Positions 34,511-64,000 of a stretch of 64,000 nt of DNA are shown piece after piece (position 1 is the stretch's first letter; every line of letters starts with the position of its first letter). Location: positions 3,544,001-3,608,000 of the forward strand of contig NC_051106.1 of assembly GCF_901709675.1 (NCBI RefSeq), written 5' to 3'. The DNA is from Syngnathus acus (taxonomy: Eukaryota; Chordata; Actinopteri; Syngnathiformes; Syngnathidae). The position numbers and the translations under genes were made by a program. The notes below the pieces were generated by a model. It worked only from the letters and a program-made list of their open reading frames with translations. It was not told the origin of the DNA and did no database searches.

Positions 34511-36090
34511 GACAAGTATGACCAAGCCTATCTTGGATGGACGAGTTCTCACTCTGATGCAAAATTCAGAATTTAAAAAAAATCTTTGTCAGTAAAGCAA
34601 AACGGCAGTTTTGGCCAATTTGACTTTGACATCAACGTGGAAGATGTTTTTTTTTTTTTTATAGCTTTCGCAAGGGAGGAGACAAGCTACGTCGATTGCA
34701 AAATACAAAAAAAAAATACGTAAAAAAAAAAATAATACTGTCACCCACATTATAGCAGTGACAACATTTACTGGTTTTGATGCTTGTGATGCCCCTAAAA
34801 GTCCTAAAACCCGAGCACTAATGTTTTATAGACAATCTTCGTCCTTAGTCTATCCACTAGATGACGCCCTAGGCTCAGCTTCAATTTTACACTGTTGACG
34901 TTTGATTTGCAAAATAAATGCTGGTGTTTATTTAATGAAGTAGTTAATCAATGTTTTTGTACTGTTACATGGTGACATGTATGAGAGTAAATCAATAAAC
35001 CAGCTGTCTTTTAACAAGTCATACATCTCTCCAATAACTTTAAAACACTTTAACAACTAATATGTGTCGTTCAGCACCTACAGTTTTGTCACAGGAGAAA
35101 CAAAGTGAGCCAATATGTCAAACCAGTTAATTATTTGCTTCTTATTCATGCGTCAACGTTTATGTGAGAACTTGCAAAAATGACATGTAAAGAAATGAAA
35201 CCAATATTTACAAAAAAATCAAATCAAAACGTTTTTCAGCCATTCATGCAACATATAAGTTGTATGACTCCATTAAAAAATATATATCTTTTAAAAAATG
35301 AAGGGTAAAATAAACTGAGTTTGTGCAGTTGCTTGAATGTGCGCATCCTCCTGTAACTGAGGATGTATTGTATCCAGAATTAACCAATACAATACAAGTG
35401 TGTCATTCTTCAGATGCCACGACATTAGTATCATTCAGTCTTGGAGGCACAGCCAGGAGTGTTTTGCGCCATGCAGTTGGAGGCAGGTGAGGCCTGGTAG
35501 TGAGGTGAGGTGGGTCACACAGGGCCAAAGCTTGTCATGTTGGTGCCGCACATCCTATCTTGCCAAAGACAGACCGCAGGCCTGGCTGTCAACATCTGCT
35601 CCAGAGACTGTGTCTGAGCAGCTGCAGAGTCCCAGACAAGGACCTGAGTGCAGCCTGTTGAGCTGGAGAACTCGGCCAAGACACAGACAGAAACCTTTGT
35701 GAGTGCATTTGTCAGCCACATCAAGTCATAGCTCACTCTAGAGTGCAAAATATTTTAATGATTTTTTTCACATGTATTCTACAGGTAATCTGAACCCAAA
35801 ATTCACCATTACAAATATTTTGAATGTAAACACCAATTCTCCCAAAAATATTAGGTCATCTGAAATGTATTTTCCAATATGTGTAATTAACTAAGTTTTA
35901 CTTTTGGAATCAAACTTTTCTTCAGTATTCTAATTATTGGGAAGCACTTCTAATTAAAAATTTTTACACAAAATAAATAAATGATTCTGACTTAATATAG
36001 GGAATAAAGCTAATTTTTTATCATGAGAATCCTTGAGGAAATAGACACAGATCATTAGCAGTAAAAAAAAAAAACCTCTACAAATTGGAT
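34511..36090. other. cep170b-akt1 intergenic DNA
   Basis: No exon with homology or splice logic was found on either strand. In particular I do not see zbtb42, which as I recall sits between AKT1 and CEP170B in human. Content is AT-rich with scattered homopolymers. Confidence 0.5.
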
Positions 36091-38348
36091 TAAGACATTT
36101 TATTCCATCAGTTTGAAAGAAACAATTAAAAACAGTGTACAAAGTTTATATTATTTGTTTACTAAAGCTGGTGTCCTCAATCTTGCGGATATGGTAGGGC
36201 AGGTACAAAAGTTGCAATAAAAAACAAAATATAAAATGAATTTCCCTATTTTTCAGAAGGTGACAGCAAGATGGGTGTGTGCATAGGAATAAGCAACAAT
36301 CATATTTAACAAAAAAAGTTTGTTTTTGAAGTGAAAACATAAAAACCGTTACATTCAATAAGGCATAATGCACTTTTGAAAAATGATTATCTGTCATCTT
36401 AACCACATTGAAAACCTCTAATCAAACTTTGAATACATGTTTGGATCTCAAAGATCGCAGATTCGCTTCAGCCACGTTTTAAAAATGCTTTAATTCTTCC
36501 ACAACATTTGAATATTATATAATAAGCTAATTTCGTTTTTTCCAACCACAAATACAAAATGCAGATACAATCATTGAGGGGCAACAAGGTGCATTTCATT
36601 GGCACATTAAAACTTGATATTTAAATGCTGGTCTCATAAATAAGAAGTAGTGGACCGGACACAAATTCCCATAAGCACATGAAAGATTATTCTTGGTGTT
36701 TTCCCCTGAAGCCCACTTTGTGTTACTACAGAAATGTATCGTGCTAGTGACCTCACTGAGGCTGCAGAGGAAGCACTGGATGGTAAACACCCAATACTCT
36801 ACTAGGAGAAAAACTCTACAGGAGGGGAGAGGTTCTGAGGGGTCAGCGAGGGCCCGACTGATCCGGATCAGAGGGAAACCCGGAGGTGTTCGCTGCGCAG
36901 CATTGAGATTTGAGAAAGGAAGGCAAAAGCGAATAAGACAATTTCATTTTATCCCAACAAGAAACACCTCAGTGTGCAAACATTTAGGATTAAGAGACTT
37001 TAACTCACTCAGTGCCAAAGGCGTTTTCATGCCTTTAAGAATCCAAAAGGTCAGTGCCAAAGATGTGTTTTCACATCTTTTGTGTTGTTTTCACGGTGAA
37101 GGGTGTAAGTGGATCCGATGCTGCTCTACCGAGAATTCCAAGTTGGGAAGAATGGTGATGAGGCCTATTGACCAAAAAATGGCAACAATACACCATTTTT
37201 GATTTGAGATCAGCCCTGTTCGACTGCAAGTCGAAGGACATAACGACGTCACTTGCCCACACAAGTTGAAGCATTTTTACACTCAGATAAAGTGTATATA
37301 TTGATTTTGCAAATTATGTTTTGTGATAAATGTGAAATTGCAGATATGATGTTGACGGCCACTGAATGGACATGTGATTCTGTATATGGCTAAATACAGA
37401 ATGTAATTATCTTGCAATCAAAAGCGATTCCTAAACGTTGGTTTATGGAATAAAACCAGTGTTGTGTCTTAAAAATCAAAGGACACCCATATTAAGATTA
37501 TTGCTTCGGCTTCATGTTTTGATTTCACCCAAAGTTAATTTGTCATGTCGTATAACATTTTCTGTTCTACTGCCGATCACAAAATGTGAATAAAATAGTT
37601 GATTTCTCTTCCTGGTGACTAAAGCGTCTATTTTTTCATTTGGTTGATTCGGTGTGCATCTAAACATTTTGTATGTCTTGAAAAATTGCGCAAAATTCTC
37701 TAAAACAGCTGGCACTTCTTTTGAAAATGGCTGGCAGTGAATGAGTCAACAGTATCCAGAACCTTGCCATTTTTTGCATACTATATGCTCAGACCTTTAC
37801 TCTATCAATCTACCAGATTCAATGAGGGTTTTTACAACAAGGGATGCATGCAAGATCTATCATTTATTTCAAACATTACATTCACTTTAGAAGCCCCCCC
37901 CCCCAACAAAAGAAAAGTCAAAATTTTGGTTTTGATTTGCAAAGGAGACAAGCAACACACACACCATGTAACCAACAGAACTTTGCTCCATCATATTTGG
38001 AATCTCTGCTGGAAATGATTTAATTCATTTAATCAGGTTTAAAAAATATACCAGCCCTTTTTGAAACTTAAGGCAGTGGCCTAATTTATGCAACATAGTG
38101 TGTGGATGCCTGCTCACTAAATGGCCAGGAAATTAAAAGTAGTGTTGATTTAAAAAAAAAAAAAACGAAAAAAAAAAAAAAAAAACCAGAGCTCTGTGTT
38201 GGCGCTTGACCTTGCTCCTTCCTTGAGAACACAACTTGGGGGTAAACGCGGTAAGGTGACGAACAATCGGCGGGCCCCTTTTTGGAGGATGCAGTCGGCT
38301 TAAAGGGAAGGGATTGAGGGGAACGATTGAGGAATGTGCAAGTGTCGG
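36091..38348 (-). other. akt1: akt1 3' flank, probably long 3' UTR
   Basis: The region follows the akt1 stop on the minus strand. A minus-strand AATAAA at 36098-36103 would give a 3' UTR of about 2.2 kb, though nearer A-rich signals could also be used. Long purine and pyrimidine runs occur near 37890 and 38150-38190. Reading frames such as 36693-37202 (+) show no recognisable protein. Confidence 0.35.
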
Positions 38349-54920
<16,572 letters not shown>

Positions 54921-56455
54921 GTTGGTGGACAGGGTAGAGGAGCCAGGATTTCCAAAGGGAGAGTCACTTGTTTTTTCCAAAGATCTCTGCGCTTACCCAA
55001 CCCCAGAACACGAGGCCTGTGGTTATCTATTAGTTGGAAAAAGGTAAAAAATTAGCCCTATATTGTGGTGGAACATTTTTTTCCACTTGAATATTAACTT
55101 TTAGGTCAACTAAGGAGAGAAGCAATGGAGGCCTAATGATTCAGGCAGTAAAAAAAAAATATCTTCTGTGTTCATAATCTTAATCAAACATTAAAAAAAC
55201 CAGAACCCTCCTCGACAGAATATGTCATTTTACTTTTCATTCATTTGATTGACTGAAAAATAATGAATAGCCGTAGCTTACTATGTCGGCTAGAACCGTC
55301 AAAGAATGTAAACAACTTTTACCTGCCATATCTGTGAGAGTTGTTGTTTTTACTCATGTTTGTCTTGTGGCGCAAGCACGCAGAAATATTGCTGGATCTC
55401 ATCCAGACAAACAGCCAAAGTAGCTGATGCGTATGACGCAGTTACTCCGCTAAGTGCAGTGCAAACTTCCGTATGCTATCAGGTAATAGCGGACGTCTAA
55501 CCTGCTCACACTCAAGAATGACTTCATCATTTTAGACAGCAGGTATGTACGGCACATTCACTAGCCGTAAAATTAGGAACACATGCGTAACCTAATGATA
55601 TTCAAAACAAACGCATCACTTGTCTTTGTAAAGCCATATCAGATTAATCAGTAGGCCTTTATTATGTTTTGGGATTTTCAAAAATGATTTAGGTGTACTA
55701 AATGATTTGTGCGGTGATTGTTAAATACATAAATGAAGCAACGATTCCAACACACTTTCCCCATGTCCAACAACTGCAAATATTCAAAACCAGGAGGCTA
55801 TCGTGACAAACCACTTGACCTTTCCCTCAATTTACCTCTTGTAAATACAGCTTTGAACATAGGACAGGAGAAAAAGAAGGGATCAATTTCCCCACTTGTT
55901 CACACAAATGTCACACACTGCACCAGGCGATCTCTGCCCTTCCACTGAAATCAATTTGTCTGCCGCCGCTCTATCGGAGTAAATCCATCAAAAGAGCTCT
56001 GTGTGAGTGGTCTCAGCCAGCCTACTGCCAGGAACAATAACAGGAAGTGGATGTGACTATTGACAGACTCCGAGTCATATCACTATTGCGCCTGGCTCAA
56101 ATAAATCTCTCACCGAGTGTGGTGATAAACACACCTTTTACTGCTGTTGTTGTTGTTGCCCTTACTTCTATCAATGAGCAAAAAGACTTTGGGGGGTATT
56201 TTTTTTTTTACTGTTATTGGTAATTGCAGTGAATTTGTGTCCTAACAAACCATGGCGAGATCTTGGAGTAGCAATGTGACAAATGGGCAGGATGTTAAGT
56301 TTTGTTTTAAAAACAATCCAATAAAAAAAAAATCCTTAAAAACAAATACATTAAATAGAAAACAATCAGTTACTAAAGTACAATCTCAATTCTACCACTC
56401 ACACGCATTTTCTAATGAATAATGTTTATTGCGCGCTATTCAAGTGGTTTTAGTG

Positions 56456-56530
56456 CAGTGGTCTCCAACCACTGGGCTGTGGACCAGTCCGGGTCCATGG
56501 GCCACCTTGGACTGGGACGTGGCAGGCCGT
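56456..56530 (+). mobile_element. Fragment of a DNA-transposon-like repeat
   Basis: CAGTGGTCTCCAACCACTGG, then GGACCAGTCCGGGTCCATGG, resembles the terminus of a small hAT-like element frequent in fish. Only one end is visible. Confidence 0.4.
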
Positions 56531-58239
56531 GCAAATTAAAAGTTACAGATGTATTTGGAAAGTTGCTTTTACAATTGGGAAAAGGCCCAGTGAGTATTCA
56601 AGACAAGAACCTATGCCCAAGAAACGTCCAAAACAAAAGTGTCCAACAATTCACATTAGTTCTCGCTTTGCTTTTTAGTTTTAATCGTGATGCATTAAAC
56701 CAGCTAAAGACACTGCTGGCATCAGTGCATTTCTTGTCATGTGGTCATATCGTCACTTGGATAAGGCAGCCAATTGGCTGCTGATTGGCCACGTAACCTT
56801 AAACACACTTAAACACAAGTCCCAAAAATTAGATTTAAGCTGAATTTTGAGTTGAGTTAGCTGTTCCAACCAGATTTTGCATTTTAACCGCTTGTCATTT
56901 TTAAGAAATCTTGTCACATAGCTTATTTTAAGTATGAAAAAAAAATGTAAACACAATAGGTACAATTTAAACTCCAGGCTATTGGCACCCTTTGGCATCT
57001 CTGTGTGTACACAGTGTGACAAGCGCTCACATATTATATATAAACATTGGGATACTTCAGACAAACAAACCGGGGTGCGTACGCCGCAGCCGAAAAAGCA
57101 ACACATGCACAAGAGCAGCTCTGGAGCCACAACAGAGCGCTGCTGTTTTAATGGGAGCGACCTGTTGCTACTGCGGCCTGTGTGGAGAAAGCTGGGCTGC
57201 TGCCAGGGCTGCAGCCAGCAGCCACTGAATGAACCCAGTACCCTGACAGCGGGTCACATGGTCCTCAGGCCTCTGCGCCGCCACCGCCTGCCTGCCTTAC
57301 TGTCACTGCGGCTTTTAATCATTCATCTTTCTGGCACCAGCTCTGGGGGCCAACTCAGTCAATGCAAATCAGTGTCATGAAGCGAAGATCCCCCAGACAC
57401 ACACACACACACTAGCGAGGACAGTCACAAGTGTTTACGGCAGTAGGAGGAAATTCGGGCCAACCCCACCACACTACTTCCTTCATCGCAGATCAATGCT
57501 CGTAAGCTTGTTTATGCTCTATTTTCTGCTCATGCTGAGGCGGGCAAGAGTCGGCGCCTGGTTTACGGTTACAAAACGAATACGCTTTTACTCAAGTATT
57601 TACAACATTTGAAGTGAGACCATCCAGCATGAACACTTGGTCATGGGAAATGGATCCTACAGTGACAACTGCAATGGTTGGTCAAATAGAGAGTGTTAAG
57701 TTCCCCATTGAAGTTCCTTGAAAATACTTTAGAGACAATAACAATTACTTGCGGTTTAAGATCCAAAGGCGAAGTTGTGAAGGGTAGGAGCAGAGTGACA
57801 AAAGACATACACACATCCCAGTCCTGGCTGCTCAGTACAATATGGCTGGACAGAATGGAATGTACACTGAAAACAGAAGAATGTTGACATATTATGTGAA
57901 GAGACTCCCCTCCAACAGCCTTTTGGTGTCACCAAATCAAAAAGGCTTTTGAGATACTGTTTGTTACAGCGTATCTTTGCAAGCAATCCTTTGAGGACGA
58001 TTGCGATAGAAATGTAGAAACGCACAGACTCGATTACAAAAACGATATTGGGAGAGTGGCGCTTGCCGAGGTCAAGACGAGGATTCCTAAACTTATCTCT
58101 GTAAGGGAACAGCAAAAGTTACATTGGTTTGAAGTCAATTTTCATGAGTAAGGTTTTTCTGCTTTTTGAGTGAAATTTATGATTCGTTGTTATTGTCTAC
58201 TCTTCGAACAAAGTGTGGTTCAGTGCCTGCAACGAGTTT

Positions 58240-58540
58240 AAAGGCATACTTAATTGATTTAGCCAGTTTTAGGAGAAAAAATATTTTGTCAATAATTTAT
58301 TTGACAACATTATTTTTCGTGTACAATTTCATGTGCTGAAAATGACATCACAGTCGCTTCAAGCGACCAATCACGGCTCAAATATTTTCTGATGTCATTT
58401 TCAGTCGATATCAAGTGGCAAAATTAATTTTTAAAGGTATTAGTTGAACATGAAAAATAATGAAGTTACCAAATTAATTATAAATAAAATACGACATTTT
58501 TATTGCTGAAAATGGCAAAATAAATAAAGTATCTCTTTAA
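58240..58540 (+). repeat. Interspersed repeat with a 15-bp inverted repeat
   Basis: CTGAAAATGACATCA at 58336-58350 is perfectly inverted at 58391-58405, with 40 nt between. It shares GACCAATCACGGCTCA with the segment at 51446. The surroundings are AT-rich and have no coding potential. Confidence 0.5.
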
Positions 58541-58564
58541 GAGCCACTGTTGTACCCAGTACAT

Positions 58565-58690
58565 ACAGTACCAGTCAAACGTTTATGTTTTATTATAAAA
58601 TTCTTCAAAGTAGGCACCTTTTGCCTACATGCGTAACAGTTTTGCACATCTTGGTATTTTCTCAGCTTCACAAAACTATTTTAAGATTCA
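58565..58690 (+). mobile_element. Tc1/mariner-like remnant
   Basis: TACAGTACCAGTCAAACG followed by AAAGTAGGCACCTTTTGCC and TTTGCACATCTTGGTATTTT corresponds to the terminal part of fish Tc1-like elements as I recall them (CAGTACCAGTCAAA terminus). It is degenerate and lacks the rest of the transposase. Confidence 0.5.
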
Positions 58691-59404
58691 ACACTCAATC
58701 ATTATTCCTAACCTGGTTGTAAATGTGAGCAAGATCAATAGAATAACTGCTATCAGTGTCTCGGGCTGCCATGTTCTCAGAGAGCCATCACAAATCAAAG
58801 AAGGGTACGCTCATGTGACGCCAACAGTGGGCAATTATTGTGAGAAGCGTATCCTTGTCAGTGATAAGGTCTCAACTCCTGTGGCGCAATGGGGCACAAT
58901 ACGTCTGACTGTGCACAGGGACAAAATTTCTAACAGCATTCCACAGATTCTGCATGCGCCTGATGGCACATTTGCGTCAGAGCACTGGGATTGGGTGGGA
59001 GGCGGCTGATATCTTCGAAATAGCACAGGCAGCGCCGAGCAGTCACCGGCTGGATCATTACGCCGGTGTGTTGAGTCTTCGGCTGGTCATATGGCAAGGC
59101 CCCATGTGCACACAGTGGATAGACGTCTTCTCATGACCGGCAAAAACATTTTGACATAAAGGCGTGAAAGGGTATAACATGCCTGGGGACATTGTACTCT
59201 GAGAATGCAAATGGGAAAGTAAGTGTTCACACTGACAATACCATCACATGCTTTACATTACTGCTATGTTTTTGGACCAAAACTAATAAACACATTCTAA
59301 ATGACTCAAGCACTTAAAAGGCATTCAATACCATAAGTAGTATGCTATAAACAAGAAAAAAGCAAATTCATCAAAACTGTCCACAACACAGTCAAATAGG
59401 CGAG

Positions 59405-59677
59405 CACTTAAAAGCATTCATCCATCCATTTTCTGTACCGCTTGACCCCACGGGGGTCGCGGGCGTGCTGGAGCCTATCTCAGTCGGCAGGGGACACCCT
59501 GAACCGGTTGCCACCCTACCATCATGTTTTTTGGGGAGTGGAGAAACCCACGCAGGCACGGGGAGAACATGCAAACTCCACACAGGAAGGGCCGGAGGTG
59601 GAATCTAACCTGCACCCTCTGAATTGTGAGGCGGATGTGCAAAACAGTGCTCCACCGTGCTGCCCCACTTAAAAGCA
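59405..59677 (+). mobile_element. SINE-like retroposon with 12-bp target duplication
   Basis: The 249-bp body at 59417-59665 starts TTCATCCATCCATTTTCTGT. It contains CGGGCGTGCTGGAGCCTATC and GAGAACATGCAAACTCCACA, hallmarks of a very common teleost repeat. CACTTAAAAGCA stands on both sides (59405-59416 and 59666-59677), a target duplication expected of target-primed retrotransposition. I do not assign the family. Confidence 0.8.
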
Positions 59678-62633
59678 AATAATCCAAAATCCCAACACTT
59701 TTCAAACCTTTGAACGCAATAACATTGAAGCATTCTCAGTAAATACCCGTGAGGCGGGGCTACACGGTGTCAACACTTCCTACGTGCTGATTAGAAGTTA
59801 AGATAATGAGGCAAAACAACACAAACACGGCCTGTTTTGGGAGAGCCCTGGCAATAAGTTGGGTGCCAGCACATTGTTTTGCAAGTAAAAAGGAGCACGA
59901 TCTTAAAAGTGGGTGTTGGAACAGAGCAGCAACAAGCTAAGAAAGCTAATGGCCCGTACAGTGCAAAGCGTAAACAGTGTTCATAACAATGAATGGGCCG
60001 CTCTCATTGATCTTCTTGATTTTCCCTCGTGGGCCATAAAAGTACTACAAAAGCAGCATTTGAACGTAGAAGATTAAAGTTTCAACTAAGAGGGCCCGAG
60101 GGCTGCGTCTGAAAAAGTGCTCATTGTCAGAAAGCAAACATCTGAAGAGACGTTCATGTTGCTTGTGGAAAATACAGTACACCCTTACGGCACAGTTCGC
60201 TTTCGAATCTCGCGTTTCCCCGTCACTTCAAAGTAACTTTTACAGCCAACGGGTGTCGGGAAAGTAGCATATTTCAGGCTTGCATTAAGCGACAGAGAGG
60301 ATTTGGGGCCTAGCAGGGCAGCTCGGGTGAGAATAACCGCATCCCATCTAAGTACAATGGGGACATACCCTGACTAGCTGTCGACCTCTTGTAGTTAACC
60401 ATGCGAACGAAACGCGGACATTTACCTGGACAGGAATTCAACAATGTGTCCGTCTCATTCTAGTGAGCTGATTCAGCGGGATTTTAAGTTGATAAGTCCT
60501 TGAACAATCTGGACAAAAGTGCTCTCATTTACTCCGTTTCTCTTGCCTTTCTTCCACTACACCTCCCAAACTCGCTGTCTGCAATGCCTCTGTGGCAGTC
60601 TGCCGTGCCGGGTCCTAGCGCCGATGGATTAAAAGCAAACAGCGCCATCGGTCCCATTGGAGGGGGAGGCAGTGTATTTAGAGGGGCTGAGGGGCTTCTG
60701 GCGTGCGTGTGTGGCCTTGATGAACTTTGACGTCCTCCGTGTGGGACTGCAGTTTGCACAATAATTAGCTTCGGCATAAAGAATGAACGTTGTCCCTTGC
60801 ACCACACAATCATAATTATGGAAGAGGGAATATGTTTTTCTTGTGTACAACTACTGATTCGACTCTTTTACTTAAGTGAAAGTAAAAAGTGCAGATGCAT
60901 GTAATTAAGTACAAAAAAAAAACAAGTGGAGTCAATTATATGCCACAGGGACTGGCGACCTGCAGGACCTGGGCCCCCTGATTAATTTTCTAGAAAAGAA
61001 AATTGTGAGGAGGGCTCTTTTTTTAACAAACACTGATACACATTCATTATACATTGTCTGAAAATCAGGGTAAACAGGGAGATCCCAGGTAAACTGTGAA
61101 AAATCATACTCATCTTGCTATTTGTCTGCAAAATAATGGAAAGCATGACAGAGTGGAGGCAAAATCATTTTAATCATCCATTGCACCAATTTCCTGTTTA
61201 ATCCTAACCTTAACATTTCCACTCTAAAATGTAAAGATTAAAAACCCAGTCATCACCCCAGCAAGTTGTTCACTTGTTGATCTATGACTGTTTTAGTTCC
61301 TGGCTGCTGTGGAGTCCGTGTTTGCCAAAAAAGAAGGGTGGAAAAAAACACCCTTTTAGTTCAGAATCGCTGTGAGGTAGAAATGGTTGCTGGCATTCCC
61401 TAACAAAGCCACGAGCCATGAAGTGAGGTTCGGAATCAAATATAACCAACCTCTCTTGCTCTGCCAGGAGAGTGTCCCACTAAACTTGACTCAAGTGCAT
61501 ATTTACTCAACAACTATGCAAACTCTTTCCCCTCATTCACCTTGTTTTTTACATTTTACAAACTGTGTCTGAGTGAAAGTTAAGTGTTATTTTGATGTCT
61601 TGCAACACATTAGAATGCGTGCACAAAGTCAGATAGACGCAGAAGAGCTAGCCAGAGAATACAGGAGTTGAACAGGTACAGGCAGGCCAATGCCGTTGGT
61701 GCAAGGTAGTAACTTTTATCGACACCCTCAGGTGACTCAGCTGGCGTTAAGCCCTAAAAGCAATTAGTGAGATTTGCTTGGAATCACAGCAAATTTAACA
61801 TGAGGATTACTTCCCCAGTTGTCATTTTTTTATTAGACCGGCTGCCGTATAAAATAGAAACCTCTGAATTTGAATAGCCTTAAGCGAGGGTAACCACGCC
61901 TATTTTTTTTTCTTAAATTATGTTTTAAATGTGAGCAACCCCACAAATGACAACAATAAAAATCAGCTTGTGTGTTTGTACTGCTTTTATAGTGTGACGT
62001 TTACTCAAAACAGACATCATGTCATCTGACCTTTGATGACCTTAGAATCAGGTGAAATGAATGAATTGTGCCAAACCAGCCCTGTTTAGTTTTAAAAACG
62101 TTGGTGATATTGCACAAGTTCAAGGTGATCCTGGCACAGATCGTTTCTGTGTCCATTATTTGTAACATCCAGCATCTCTGTTTGACCTTTTGAGGTTCCT
62201 CTCCACACTGTATTTGGTAAACAGCATCATTGGAGCAGGATAGTAGAGCCAGCTGCTGGTGTATACACAAGGGGCTCTGCCCTCAACCACCTTTATTGTC
62301 ATTTCCCCACTTTGTCGCTCAGACGGGTCCATGCCGAGCTGCTCCTGTCACGCAAGCCAGGAAGACTAAGGGTATCCTGTATCTTTTGCAGTTGTTATTC
62401 AGTGATACACTTTGCCTCCCCCCCCCCTCCTGCTGTCTCAACTCCAGCAATGTCAGGCAAGCCTTGTTCTGCAGGTTCAAAGTGAGTAACAGGATCTGCA
62501 TTTAGAGTTGCACTGCGTACTTGGCGAGTTCAATAAGGGTCAGCCAGAACAATCTGATTCTGCAGTACGTAAAACGTGACACATTACATCACTTAATGGG
62601 ATGTTGGGAAAGGCTGTGTAGTAGCTAAAGAGA

Positions 62634-62668
62634 GGCAGACAGACAGGCAGACAGATGGCTAGATGGAT
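62634..62668 (+). repeat. Short CAGA/GACA repeat
   Basis: About six imperfect CAGA units are followed by TAGATGGAT. Simple sequence only. Confidence 0.6.
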
Positions 62669-64000
62669 TGTTTTATTTATCTACAGACAGGAAAAATATT
62701 AGAAATGGTGCTAGCAATGTGATATGCTGCACTGTATTGTACTATATCTATGTCCTGGATCTCATTATATTTTGATGGTGTACATAATGACGTCTGTTTG
62801 GACATGTATCCTAATCTCGTGTGATTGGGAGTGACTGATGTTTTCCACCTTACAGCCTGTTTGTAATAGCTTGTGCAGTACTTCAATTCCAATTCTCCCG
62901 TGGGATTTTAAATTAGGATGCATTACAAGCCCCCCCTCAACCCCACAGCGCAGCTCAAGCCCGTCCTTATATGAGGAGACGCTGAACTGGTGAGGTCAGT
63001 GATGTGCTTCCACTGTGGCTGGATGGCTGCTGGTTGCTTGGCCGGTCAGGCTCCAGTGGAATGCGGGGTCTTTTGTTTGTCCGCAAGAGGAGTGGGTCAG
63101 GGGGAGAATGCCATTGATGGTTGCAGAGAGGAAGAATGAACCTCCAGGAAGTGTTTTCTCTCTCTGCTTACTCCCCCACTCTCATTCTCTTTCCATCCTT
63201 CCCTATCTTTCACTGTGTGTGAGAACCTTTCGCCATGCTGAGGCCACAGTCCCGGGGCACAACCACTGCTTTGTCTTGCCCCTGTGAACACACACCCCTC
63301 CTTTGCTGTGCGCCCAAGTTTGCCAGGGCCATGAAAACACACGGCGACCTATTCTTATCTACATCGAAGCTTCTTGCATCCATGATGTATTTTTTGGAGA
63401 TATCATTTGTCTTATGCCATGCTTCAATCGTGTCGATTCCCATCATGCACACATTTTGACCCCGTCACAGCCAGACTAAAAATGGAATAAAAAAAAAAAA
63501 AAGTTGGCATGAATCTACTCGGTGGCCCCTTACGACCGGTGGCTGTCGCGTCCCGTCACATTTCTCATTCCCCCCTGTGTCAGAACACTAGGAGGAGCTG
63601 CAAATGGTCCTTTCAAAACACGACAGCTGGAACACAGGGCAAAGGTGACAGAGGCAGTTGGGAGAGCTCAGAGAGGGGCACGAGGAAGAGGAGAAGAAAA
63701 GGAGGGGGGGGGACGCACGAGATGAGCAGCTGCAACCTCAACTGTTTCTCCCCTGCGCTGCCATCTTTTGCTCTCTGGAAAATATTTTAATTACTCAAGA
63801 GGTTAAGCAGATTTGAGACTTTTCTCCCTCCGCATAAATCATCACTTGTGTCTTAAGACTGTTTGGGCTATCACAGCCAGGAAAAACATAGCCAGTGGGT
63901 GATTCGGTGCCAGGGAATTCCTCAACTGGAAGCAGGATTAGAGAGAACGGCCCTTTAAAGTTCCCAAAAGGACTGACAGTCCAAATTACAATGCATGATT

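Larger units (their letters stand above)
54921..64000. other. Region upstream of akt1 coding start, no gene identified
   Basis: I find no exon supported by homology and splice sites on either strand. It may hold a non-coding first exon and regulatory DNA of akt1. It contains the repeats listed separately at 56456, 58240, 58565, 59405 and 62634. GC-richer patches lie near 57080-57370 and 60580-60740. Frames up to 148 codons (56934-57380) have no recognisable features. Confidence 0.6.

Noticed and set aside
36693-37202. 169-codon plus-strand frame antisense to the akt1 3' flank
   Set aside because: No recognisable domain, and the frame covers AT-rich flank; likely chance.
56934-57380. 148-codon plus-strand frame upstream of akt1
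   Set aside because: Mixed low-complexity composition, no family motif and no splice context; overlapping frames are equally long.
58629-59009. 126-codon frame near a Tc1-like remnant
   Set aside because: It overlaps transposon-like DNA but shows no DD(E/D) transposase or helix-turn-helix motif I can recognise.

Overview
The window is a stretch of a ray-finned (teleost) fish nuclear genome. All genes are intron-split with vertebrate splice signals. The proteins are clear vertebrate orthologues, one of them (globin X) was lost in mammals, and the spaces between exons carry typical teleost hAT-like, Tc1-like and SINE/LINE-like repeats. I cannot name the species. Exon models were built by hand from reading frames, GT-AG, GC-AG or AT-AC boundaries, codon phase and recalled family sequences. 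Within each model all phases join without a frameshift.

Layout. Plus strand: plekhg3, a Rho guanine-exchange factor (1542-11147, 5' end missing), then globin X, xgb (12463-15098). Minus strand: srp14 (15800-16971), pld4 (17458-20729), cep170b (22187-33341, first non-coding exon probably near 34305) and akt1 (38349-54920). xgb and srp14 converge tail to tail. cep170b and pld4 are so close that the cep170b poly(A) signal lies about 60 bp upstream of the pld4 start codon. From 54921 to 64000, upstream of the akt1 start codon, I find only repeats and unassigned DNA.

Function. The genes do not form a pathway. plekhg3 and akt1 both act in phosphoinositide and cytoskeletal signalling, cep170b binds microtubules and centrosomes, pld4 is an endolysosomal nuclease, srp14 is part of the signal recognition particle, and xgb is a membrane-anchored globin. 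The grouping is syntenic: as I recall, human AKT1, CEP170B and PLD4 lie together at 14q32.33, PLEKHG3 at 14q23.3 and SRP14 at 15q15.

Most notable observations: a U12-type AT-AC intron in cep170b; two GC-AG introns, in cep170b and akt1; an 11-nt microexon in plekhg3; and two copies of a foldback MITE bracketing exons 2-3 of globin X, one of them abutting a splice donor. I found no undescribed multigene system. This is an ordinary vertebrate gene neighbourhood with some unusual splicing and transposon features.
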